Shown piece by piece: positions 1-5,196 of a stretch of 5,441 bases of DNA. The stretch is taken from positions 1 to 5,441 of the forward strand of contig JAITXR010000052.1 of assembly GCA_031284665.1 (NCBI GenBank). Direction: 5' to 3'. Numbering within the stretch: position 1 is the stretch's first letter; the number at the start of each line of letters is the position of its first letter. The position numbers were made by a program, and so were the translations under genes. Below the pieces are notes generated by a model. That model made no database searches. It saw nothing but the letters and a program-made list of their open reading frames with translations, and was not told the origin of the DNA. This DNA comes from Paludibacter sp. Its GTDB lineage: Bacteria > Bacteroidota > Bacteroidia > Bacteroidales > Paludibacteraceae.

Positions 1-473
1 CCGGGCAGTAAACGCACAATAGCATCAGTCATTATAGCCGCCGGCAGTTCGCCACCCGTGAGGACATAGTCGCCAACCGAAATTTCGCGCGTAATCAAAT
101 GTTCTCTAATGCGATGGTCGATGCCCTTGTAATGTCCACACAAAATAATAAGATTTTGGGTAAGCGACAGATTATTAGCCGTTTTTTGCGAAAACAATTC
201 ACCATCAGGCGAGGTATAAATCACTTCGTCGTAGTTACGTTCCGCTTTGAGATGCGTGATAATTCTGTCCACAGGCTCAATTTGCAGCACCATTCCGGCA
301 GCAAACCCGAAAGCATAATCGTCAACTCGGCGATGACGCAGGTCGGTGGAATAATCGCGCAGATTATGAACTTCGATTTGCACCAAACCTTTTTCCTTGG
401 CACGTTGAATTATTGAGTGATTGAGCGGACTGTGAAGCAATTCGGGGACTGCACTGATAATATCTATTCTCAT
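1..473 (-). CDS. trmD: tRNA (guanine(37)-N1)-methyltransferase TrmD, 3' end beyond the left edge
   Basis: TrmD is a cytoplasmic SAM-dependent SPOUT enzyme that methylates N1 of G37, next to the anticodon, in tRNAs reading CNN/CGG-type codons, and so prevents +1 frameshifting. The ATG is at 473-471; 157 full codons plus two bases (a glycine) are present, of roughly 225-255 expected. Recognisable in order are [13 protein letters not shown] at the N-terminus, HNLRDYST (residues 36-43), RVDDY (49-53), IEPVDR (65-70), and the trefoil-knot SAM region [11 protein letters not shown] (111-121) followed by [15 protein letters not shown] (131-145). Arg154 in IVRLLPG aligns with the catalytic Arg154 of E. 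coli TrmD. The catalytic Asp169 equivalent would lie outside the window. The glycine-rich loop reads AFGFAAGM (54-61), where most homologues have PYGGGPGM or similar. A promoter match lies about 30 bases upstream. The family call is very secure. Confidence 0.97.
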   Translation of the reverse strand, partial: MRIDIISAVPELLHSPLNHSIIQRAKEKGLVQIEVHNLRDYSTDLRHRRVDDYAFGFAAGMVLQIEPVDRIITHLKAERNYDEVIYTSPDGELFSQKTANNLSLTQNLIILCGHYKGIDHRIREHLITREISVGDYVLTGGELPAAIMTDAIVRLLP

Positions 474-505
474 TATAATAATGTGTAATGCTAAATATTT
501 TTTTA

Positions 506-537
506 CAAAAATAATCTTTTTTTTGATTTTAAACAAA
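506..537 (-). promoter_or_regulatory. Bacteroidota-type promoter for trmD
   Basis: Read on the minus strand, TTTG (537-534) is followed after 20 bases by TATTTTTG (513-506), which matches the phylum's -33 TTTG and -7 TAnnTTTG consensus exactly. Transcription would begin near 500, leaving a leader of about 27 bases before the trmD ATG at 473. The match is by eye, and the region is A/T-rich, so chance matches are possible. Good spacing and position still make this the best candidate. Confidence 0.6.
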
Positions 538-552
538 AATCACGTATCTTCG
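522..552 (+). promoter_or_regulatory. Bacteroidota-type promoter for the nitroreductase-like gene
   Basis: TTTG (522-525) is followed after 19 bases by TATCTTCG (545-552), which fits TAnnTTTG with a single T-to-C change. Transcription would start around 557-560, giving a leader of about 45 bases before the ATG at 603. Its -33 box lies within the span of the divergent trmD promoter (506-537), so two polymerases probably could not occupy both at once. No strong Shine-Dalgarno sequence precedes the ATG, which is common in this phylum. Confidence 0.55.
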
Positions 553-602
553 TAACTCAAATCATTCATTTTTATAATTCTAATCAATAAAACTTATTAA
601 GT

Positions 603-1295
603 ATGAAAAAATTGTTTTTTCTCTTACCGCTTCTGGTGCTTACTTTTGCTTGTGTGCAAAACAATGGCGCAAAATCAGATAATTCAAAACAAGATGCGCC
701 GCTTGCACTTGTAAATTTCGACACTATTGCACTTCTTGCGCCCGACACTCTTAGCGGAGTTCCGCTTCTGACGGCAATGCAAAACCGACATTCCGACCGT
801 CAATTTGGCAGTCAAAATCTTTCGCTCCGTCAGTTATCCGAAATTCTTTGGGCAGCCAATGGCGTAAATCGCCCCGAAAAGGGTTTTCGTACAGTACCGT
901 CGGCAATGGCAAAATTCCCAATTCTATGCTATGCTTTTCTCGAAAACGGAGCGTATTATTATCAACCCGAAAGCCACAAATTAATTCCTGTTCTCGAAGG
1001 CGATTATCGCTATTTGACAGGTATGCAGGAGTTTGTGAAAACCGCCGCACTCAATTTAGTGTTTATTGCCGATTATGGCAAATATGGCGACCGCCCCCTG
1101 CCTGCCGACCAACGACTTTGGTTTGCCTCGCTCGATGCCGGACACAGTTGCCAGAATGTGTATCTTTATTGCGCCTCCGAAGGTTTACGCAGTGTGGAGC
1201 GGGCTATGGCTAATGGTGCTGAACTTTTGCAGGCACTCCAACTTGATGAAAATCACCAGTTTATTATTTCTCAAACTGTGGGAGTAGCACCATAA
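603..1295 (+). CDS. SagB/ThcOx-type nitroreductase family protein, predicted lipoprotein
   Basis: This 230-residue protein has the nitroreductase fold, an FMN-dependent oxidoreductase family. The closest type is the SagB/ThcOx group, whose founding members oxidise azolines in peptide maturation; free-standing Bacteroidota members have no known substrate. The N-terminus is Lys-Lys plus a hydrophobic stretch ending in LTFAC (Cys17), an imperfect lipobox, then a polar linker, so a lipid-anchored periplasmic protein is likely. Family landmarks are RHSDRQF (62-68; arginines and serine typical for the FMN phosphate site), LSEILWAANGVNRP (78-91), RTVPSA (96-101), ALNLVFIADYGKYG (149-162) and DAGHSCQNVYLYCASEGL (178-195). 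The length is normal for a single-domain member. The ATG follows a good promoter, and no in-frame upstream alternative is needed. No YcaO-like protein, SagC partner or precursor peptide gene is nearby, so a role in peptide modification is not supported here; a small-molecule reductase is equally possible. Confidence 0.88.
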   Translation: MKKLFFLLPLLVLTFACVQNNGAKSDNSKQDAPLALVNFDTIALLAPDTLSGVPLLTAMQNRHSDRQFGSQNLSLRQLSEILWAANGVNRPEKGFRTVPSAMAKFPILCYAFLENGAYYYQPESHKLIPVLEGDYRYLTGMQEFVKTAALNLVFIADYGKYGDRPLPADQRLWFASLDAGHSCQNVYLYCASEGLRSVERAMANGAELLQALQLDENHQFIISQTVGVAP

Positions 1296-1316
1296 AGACC
1301 TAAAAACCAAACGAAA

Positions 1317-1362
1317 AAAAGTAATAATTTTTGCGCATATTTGTGTAAGAATTATTACTTTT
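1317..1362. repeat. Perfect 13-bp inverted repeat spanning the toxin-antitoxin promoter
   Basis: The arms AAAAGTAATAATT (1317-1329) and AATTATTACTTTT (1350-1362) are exact reverse complements separated by 20 bases. The right arm contains nearly all of the -7 box, and the -33 box begins at the inner edge of the left arm. Equivalent points in the two arms are about 33 bp apart, close to three helical turns. That fits an operator bound by a dimer or by two dimers, as is usual for autoregulated type II toxin-antitoxin operons. It could instead form a weak A/T-rich hairpin that helps end transcription of the upstream gene. Confidence 0.4.
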
Positions 1363-1363
1363 G
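1330..1363 (+). promoter_or_regulatory. Promoter of the toxin-antitoxin operon
   Basis: TTTG (1330-1333) and an exact TAnnTTTG element, TACTTTTG (1356-1363), are separated by 22 bases, slightly more than the usual 19-21. Initiation would fall near 1369, giving a leader of about 35 bases to the antitoxin ATG at 1404. Because the box overlaps the inverted repeat arms, a protein bound there would block the polymerase. Confidence 0.45.
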
Positions 1364-1403
1364 TATTTATTATAACACGCAAGCCAAAGAAAGGAATCCC
1401 ATT

Positions 1404-1556
1404 ATGCAAACAGCAACAAATCAATCAAGAAAACACTTATCTACTGCTACACAACGAGTAGAAGAAACTCGACCTTTAACAAAACTCGGTCAATGGCGGC
1501 GCGATAATCCTGGCGGAATAATCCGTGTTTTAGACCGTAGGGCTGTAAATAAGTGA
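1404..1556 (+). CDS. Small basic protein, putative antitoxin of a PIN-domain toxin
   Basis: This is a 50-residue protein that I cannot place in a named antitoxin family. The antitoxin role is inferred from its position: it is the first gene of a pair, just upstream of and touching a VapC-like toxin gene. It has 11 Lys/Arg against 4 Asp/Glu. Its most family-like part is the C-terminal half, RPLTKLGQWRRDNPGGII (23-40), followed by RVLDRRAVNK. No ribbon-helix-helix, AbrB, Phd or helix-turn-helix domain can be seen. Antitoxin arginines that reach into the acidic PIN active site are known in VapB/FitA complexes, and the Arg-rich tail could act this way (inference). The ATG at 1404 is preferred because AAAGGAA lies about 7-8 bases upstream; a longer reading from TTG at 1341 would start inside the promoter repeat. 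Its TGA (1554-1556) overlaps an alternative GTG start of the toxin. Confidence 0.75.
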   Translation: MQTATNQSRKHLSTATQRVEETRPLTKLGQWRRDNPGGIIRVLDRRAVNK

Positions 1557-1561
1557 ATGTT

Positions 1562-1975
1562 ATGAGGTATTTAATTGACACAAATTTATTTATTAACCTT
1601 GTCGAAGATAAATTTATTTCAGATGATGTTAGTTATATTCTTGATTATGAACCGGAGAAATATATCAGTTCCGAAAGTATCAAGGAATTTATACATTTGG
1701 TTCAACACGACAAAGTAGAAACATTGATAGGAAAAAGAGCAAAAAAATTAGATGTCTTTGATTTTATTGAAAATACATTAAATATAGGTGTAAAATATGT
1801 AACCAAAGAACACCTGAATACACTTGCAATGCTCGAATTAGTCGAAGGACACAATGACCCTTCCGACCGCCTAATTATAGCACAAGCAATTTCTGAAAAT
1901 TTAACATTAATAAGCAGCGACCGCAAATTTCCAAAATACCGCCAACAAGGTTTAGATTTTATTCCAAACTATTAA
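1562..1975 (+). CDS. PIN-domain ribonuclease toxin, VapC-like
   Basis: This is a 137-residue PIN-domain protein, the usual size for toxins of type II toxin-antitoxin systems. These are Mg2+-dependent RNases that cut tRNA or other RNA and stop growth when freed from the antitoxin. From ATG 1562 it opens MRYLIDTN with the first acidic residue Asp6. Glu42 (in SIKEF), Asp102 (in NDPSDRLIIAQA, 98-109) and Asp120 (in SSDRKF, 118-123) complete the D-E-D-D metal site, so all four expected acidic positions are present. The NDPSDR block followed by a C-terminal SSDRKFPKY resembles the COG3744-type subgroup. A GTG at 1553-1555 would add three residues (M-N-V) and overlap the antitoxin stop, giving tight translational coupling. 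I prefer ATG 1562 because family members begin at the equivalent of MRYLIDTN. A strong terminator follows 21 bases downstream. The target RNA cannot be told from sequence. Confidence 0.92.
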   Translation: MRYLIDTNLFINLVEDKFISDDVSYILDYEPEKYISSESIKEFIHLVQHDKVETLIGKRAKKLDVFDFIENTLNIGVKYVTKEHLNTLAMLELVEGHNDPSDRLIIAQAISENLTLISSDRKFPKYRQQGLDFIPNY

Positions 1976-1996
1976 TTTTACTAATCATAAGCAAGT

Positions 1997-2038
1997 GGTA
2001 AAACCCAATAATTCAAAGGTTTTACCGTTTTTTTTTTT
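1997..2038 (+). terminator. Rho-independent terminator of the toxin-antitoxin operon
   Basis: A perfect 9-bp stem GGTAAAACC (1997-2005) / GGTTTTACC (2018-2026) encloses a 12-base loop and is followed by one G and 11 consecutive T (2028-2038). The T run overlaps the last two bases of the stop codon of the converging minus-strand gene. On the minus strand the hairpin is not followed by a T run, so it should work well only in the plus direction. Confidence 0.87.
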
Positions 2039-3098
2039 AGGATTGTTTCTTCACTTTCATATTTGCAAATTGGCTGAGCCTGCAAACAGTTTTGCCAAGT
2101 GCCTTGCTCTGCTTGTCGGTCAGCGGTTTGAAAAAATTAAGACATAAATCAATTTCGTTTTTTGCGATGCTTCGCCGCCAAGTTCCTATTACTTGCCCAT
2201 CGAGGATTATCATACTGTCGTAACAAAATGTGGCATTATTTTTCTCCGCCATTATCGCAGTTCTGTCTTTATAACCCATTATAAATTCGTCGTAAATTGG
2301 CAAAAGATGGATTTGCCCAAATTGCAGGTCGGTCGGGACAATGCTCGAAGTGAAAAAATACTCCTGATTCTCAATCACTTCTGCGTGCAAGAGTGGTTTT
2401 ACCATTTCAATACCTTTTTTGCAGTCAGTAAGCGTCAACCCCGACCAAGTTGCAAAATCCTTGACCGTTGCGGGGTTTCGACTATTGAAATACCGTGTTG
2501 TGAGTTCGGCTAATGCCTCATCTTTTTCCATCGATTTGTGATGCTTAACTCTTTCGTCCAGCAAAGCGTAAGTAAATTTATTGTCCTGCCTCGCGCCGCT
2601 GCAAATAATCCCTTCCAACTCGGCATACATCATTATACAAGTTAAACGAATTCCGCCGGCAATGATTTTATGCCTTTGAAATTCCTGATTGATAGCGTCG
2701 CGGGTAAGTTGATTTCCATTTTGCAAAGTTTGAATCAAAATATCGTTGCAGCGATTAAAAACTGTGTTGTCCAATTCCATTCGGCGATACATATAGGCAT
2801 TGGCAGCCTGAACTCTTGGCGCGGTCAAAGCCAGCAACCATCGAATGTCCTTTTGCGAAACAAAATGCCAAGTAGGACGGAGTAGGTGCGTGCGCAAAAT
2901 TTTGCCATCATTCAGTTCGCGCTCAATTTCGTTGTCACTAAGATGCGGCAAACGTAAACCCAATCCCCATTTTGTTTGAGCATATTCCTGCGCTTGCACG
3001 GCGCAAAACCATTCGACCATTTCAACAGCCGATTTCATTTCCGTGTCGGCAAGTTGCTGATTTACAAATCTATATTTGGCAATTTCCGCTAAAGTCAT
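2037..3098 (-). CDS. Winged-helix DNA-binding domain protein of the HTH_42 / AlkZ-like superfamily
   Basis: This 353-residue protein belongs to the superfamily that contains the DNA glycosylases AlkZ (azinomycin resistance) and YcaQ/AlkX (crosslink unhooking). These remove bulky alkylated bases using tandem winged-helix domains. Visible landmarks are an N-terminal RFVNQQLA (10-17), AVQAQEYAQTKWGLGLR (33-49), ILRTHLLRPTWHFV (67-80), IRWLLALTAPR (85-95), SRNPATVKDFATWSGLT (206-222), LLPIYDEFIMGYKDR (265-279) and ILDGQVIGTWRR (298-309). Gln35-Ala-Gln37 coincides in position and form with the catalytic Q-aliphatic-Q motif (Gln37/Gln39) reported for AlkZ; YcaQ has Q-x-D/N instead. Length and motif order look complete. 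The gene starts 18 bases after the DUF1697 gene and probably shares its transcript. Glycosylase activity is an inference, since many AlkZ-like proteins are uncharacterised, but the superfamily assignment is firm. Confidence 0.88.
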   Translation of the reverse strand: MTLAEIAKYRFVNQQLADTEMKSAVEMVEWFCAVQAQEYAQTKWGLGLRLPHLSDNEIERELNDGKILRTHLLRPTWHFVSQKDIRWLLALTAPRVQAANAYMYRRMELDNTVFNRCNDILIQTLQNGNQLTRDAINQEFQRHKIIAGGIRLTCIMMYAELEGIICSGARQDNKFTYALLDERVKHHKSMEKDEALAELTTRYFNSRNPATVKDFATWSGLTLTDCKKGIEMVKPLLHAEVIENQEYFFTSSIVPTDLQFGQIHLLPIYDEFIMGYKDRTAIMAEKNNATFCYDSMIILDGQVIGTWRRSIAKNEIDLCLNFFKPLTDKQSKALGKTVCRLSQFANMKVKKQS

Positions 3099-3116
3099 AG
3101 GAGTTTAAGTATGCGT

Positions 3117-3662
3117 TTATTTCATTAATTCATATAATTTTTCGGTCGTATTCCAATTTCGTATCGAAATATTTTTATAGATAGATGACCCTGCAATTTT
3201 TGATAGCCGACTTTTTGTATATTCTGCTTGCAATCTCGAAAAATACAGAACGTTTGTCCCCTGTTCTATTTTATCGACGCCTTCTTTTGGCTCAAATTTT
3301 TTTATTGCCTCGTTTGCCGTTAACGGCTCAATTAAAAACACCACATCATATTTATAATTATAGTTATCCTCGCCGAATTTTTCGGGTTTTTCACATATTA
3401 TTTCCGTCATTTCCGACAATGTCAGGATTGCGATATTAATTTCGGTTTTTAATTTTTCAAACAATTTGTTTCTAATTTTTTCAATTAATATCTGTTTATC
3501 TGTCTCAACAGCATTAAAAATAATATTTCCACTTTGGATATAAGTTATAACATCCGAAAAACCTGTTTCGTGAAATAAATTTTTCAATTCATTCATTTTT
3601 ATAATATTATTGCCACCCACATTAATTCCTCTCAACAGTGCAAGGTATTTGATTTTATTCAT
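3117..3662 (-). CDS. DUF1697 family protein
   Basis: This 181-residue protein is typical of DUF1697, an alpha/beta family widespread in bacteria with no established biochemical role. Hallmarks are ALLRGINVGGNN (8-19), IKMNELKNLF (21-30), the highly characteristic TYIQSGNIIF (40-49), and a C-terminal signature YTKSRLSKIAG (148-158) followed by ISIRNWNTTEKL (165-176). The length is normal and the ATG at 3662 sits immediately before the conserved first strand, so the start is sound. It has no signal peptide or membrane segment and should be cytoplasmic. It lies 40 bases after the secreted-protein gene and 18 bases before the AlkZ-like gene, all on the same strand. I found no clear promoter in the 40-base gap, which fits cotranscription. 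Its codons are A/T-rich compared with trmD and the nitroreductase-like gene. Confidence 0.93.
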   Translation of the reverse strand: MNKIKYLALLRGINVGGNNIIKMNELKNLFHETGFSDVITYIQSGNIIFNAVETDKQILIEKIRNKLFEKLKTEINIAILTLSEMTEIICEKPEKFGEDNYNYKYDVVFLIEPLTANEAIKKFEPKEGVDKIEQGTNVLYFSRLQAEYTKSRLSKIAGSSIYKNISIRNWNTTEKLYELMK

Positions 3663-3702
3663 TATATTTTTTATTTGGCTTTATAATATTTACGATTGCT
3701 GT

Positions 3703-4962
3703 TCAATATATATCATTCTCTTTAACTTCAATATCTGTTAATTTTAATAAATATAAACACGCTGCTTGAAATTTATCGTTTGGTATTTTGTTATTATGGA
3801 CTTTAAAATTTGTTGACGTTTTTCTTTCCATTGTCCATCTAGCACCATCTGTTACTAAAAAAGTATTGCTTTCATTGGGCAAACTTTCAAATTTTGCTTT
3901 ATTAATTAGATTTACAAATTTGTTCCACGCTTTTATTGGTATTTCTTTTTTTTCTGATTTTTTTATTCCTTGCGGTTGATAAGCACCTGCCCCTTCTCCA
4001 ATTTTCCAATACAGCATAATATTATCATTTCTTTTTTCAACTCTTATACTTATTGGATTGTGAAAACTTCTTAGCCAAGTAAACCGATAAATAATTTCAT
4101 TTGTACCTAATTCTAATTTATAAAGGCAATGTTCGTCTAAATCTGAAAGTTGAAGTTGAAGCCACTTACCTGTACTTTTTGAAGATGCAATATTAAAGAG
4201 ATAATCAATCGTATAATTACATTCCCAATCGTTTTTGAGGTTGGCAAAATACCAAGACGGGAAATAACAATTTTCAAAATTATTCTCGCTTATTTCAGGA
4301 ATAGGGCTTTTATCTTTTATGTTTAGATAACATTCAAGTTGTCGAATTGGGAAATATATAACATCTTTTTGTTCTTCATCAATATTCCATAAGGCGTACA
4401 AATAAACTAAGGCACTATCGGCAGCGTGTTCAAATGTTGATTTTTTCAATTCGTTTTTTTTATTGAATAATTGAGAATGTTTAATTTTGAAACCCAAATC
4501 TATATTTTTTTCTAATGGAAATATGAAGTCTCGATAATAAGTTTTTGCCAAATCAAAAAGAGTTATTTTATTGGTTTTATCAATATCTAAGGCTAATTTT
4601 AAATGGTTAATTGTCAATTTGTTATATTCATCCATACCTCCATAATCATATCCATATTCAAAAGCAAATAATTTGGAACGCAAAATATGAGGCTCAGGCT
4701 TATTAGGATATTTTGCGGCTAAATTATCAAAGAAAATAGAAACCGAATCAATTTTACGGTCATAGTAATATCTACATATATATTTTATGGCTTGATAATT
4801 AAACGTATCAATTTCCAATAATTTATATGCTTTATCAATTTTTTCGCCATACTTTTCGAAATCGTAAGACGAAGATAAGTCATATTCAAGTTCTTTAATC
4901 GTCTGCCCATAGACAGTTGAGATTGAACACATTAAAACTGTTATCAGAAAATATTTTTTCAT
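3703..4962 (-). CDS. Secreted protein of unknown function with TPR-like helical N-terminal half
   Basis: This is a 419-residue protein that I do not recognise as a named family. Residues 1-19 form a clear signal peptide (Lys-Lys, hydrophobic core, then VYG before Gln20). Cys12 lies inside the hydrophobic core without a lipobox, so cleavage by signal peptidase I and export to the periplasm or surface is likely. Residues about 35-215 are helical and repeat-like (for example KIDKAYKLLEIDTFNYQA at 41-58 and HLKLALDIDKTNKITLFDLA at 120-139), suggesting degenerate tetratricopeptide-like units. The C-terminal part (about 300-419) looks like a separate beta-rich domain: ISIRVEKRNDNIMLYWK, then KAWNKFVNLI, TDGARWTMERK, and CLYLLKL near the end. 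This arrangement resembles C-terminal domains I have seen in Bacteroidota hypothetical proteins, but I can name none. No catalytic motif is evident. Its A/T content is very high. It is the first gene of the minus-strand trio. Confidence 0.85.
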   Translation of the reverse strand: MKKYFLITVLMCSISTVYGQTIKELEYDLSSSYDFEKYGEKIDKAYKLLEIDTFNYQAIKYICRYYYDRKIDSVSIFFDNLAAKYPNKPEPHILRSKLFAFEYGYDYGGMDEYNKLTINHLKLALDIDKTNKITLFDLAKTYYRDFIFPLEKNIDLGFKIKHSQLFNKKNELKKSTFEHAADSALVYLYALWNIDEEQKDVIYFPIRQLECYLNIKDKSPIPEISENNFENCYFPSWYFANLKNDWECNYTIDYLFNIASSKSTGKWLQLQLSDLDEHCLYKLELGTNEIIYRFTWLRSFHNPISIRVEKRNDNIMLYWKIGEGAGAYQPQGIKKSEKKEIPIKAWNKFVNLINKAKFESLPNESNTFLVTDGARWTMERKTSTNFKVHNNKIPNDKFQAACLYLLKLTDIEVKENDIY

Positions 4963-5049
4963 TGTCTTATTCTTCTTATGTTTCTATTTCATCAAATTTT
5001 CTTTTGTATATTCATAGTTCCTGCCAAACGCTATGTACAATGTATTCTG

Positions 5050-5196
5050 TTGCCCGACACCAAAGTAGAGAAATGTGCAGCATCGTTACTTTCAAAAAAA
5101 ACCGCGTAAAACAGCGGCTACAACATCAGGTTTTTCACTATTATCTGCTGAATTGTGTTCGCAATTTAGAAGTTCTATGTGTTTGGCTGTCGGCAA
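5050..5196. repeat. Long imperfect palindromic element in the intergenic region
   Basis: The outer arms TTGCCCGACACCAAA (5050-5064) and, read on the minus strand, TTGCCGACAGCCAAA (5196-5182) pair over 14 positions with one bulged base on each side. Shorter inner complements CAGCA / TGCTG (5078-5082, 5146-5150) and AAAAACC / GGTTTTT (5097-5103, 5129-5135) sit around a similar centre, and the middle holds a hairpin. A further GCCAAAC at 5023-5029 is complementary to GTTTGGC at 5181-5187. From memory it resembles the long palindromic intergenic repeats frequent in Bacteroidota genomes. Only one copy is in this window, so repeat status is unproven. Confidence 0.4.
5094..5117 (-). terminator. Rho-independent terminator for the right-edge gene
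   Basis: On the minus strand, CCGC (5117-5114) pairs with GCGG (5105-5102), with two further G-C/T-A pairs possible across a one-base bulge, and is followed directly by eight T (5101-5094). It lies about 58 bases downstream of the stop codon at 5175 and upstream of the next minus-strand gene. It would therefore isolate the secreted-protein operon from the right-edge gene. Confidence 0.65.

Noticed and set aside
99..416. Plus-strand open frame of 105 codons
   Set aside because: It lies wholly antisense to trmD, whose frame matches the family along its full length.
848..1213. Plus-strand open frame of 121 codons inside the nitroreductase-like gene
   Set aside because: It is a frame-shifted reading of a gene whose own frame shows all family motifs, and its composition is odd, rich in Arg, Cys and Ser.
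1317..1362. Inverted repeat as a terminator for the nitroreductase-like gene
   Set aside because: The stem is almost entirely A/T with a 20-base loop and only four T after the single G-C pair. Overlap with an exact promoter match makes an operator more plausible, although some termination cannot be excluded.
1341..1403. Longer antitoxin start at TTG 1341
   Set aside because: It would begin inside the promoter and inverted repeat, upstream of the likely transcription start, and adds a Cys/Tyr-rich stretch unlike the rest.
1997..2026. Bidirectional use of the hairpin as terminator for the converging minus-strand gene
   Set aside because: In the minus direction the stem is followed by mixed sequence without a T run.
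4963..5093. Promoter for the secreted-protein gene
   Set aside because: I searched the minus strand for TTTG plus TAnnTTTG and found only poor fits, such as TACATTGT near 5037-5044, too weak to list.
5023..5187. attC-type integron recombination site (GCCAAAC ... GTTTGGC)
   Set aside because: Both ends miss the RYYYAAC / GTTRRRY consensus by one base, the 165-base span exceeds usual attC lengths, no integrase is present and only one such element occurs in the window.
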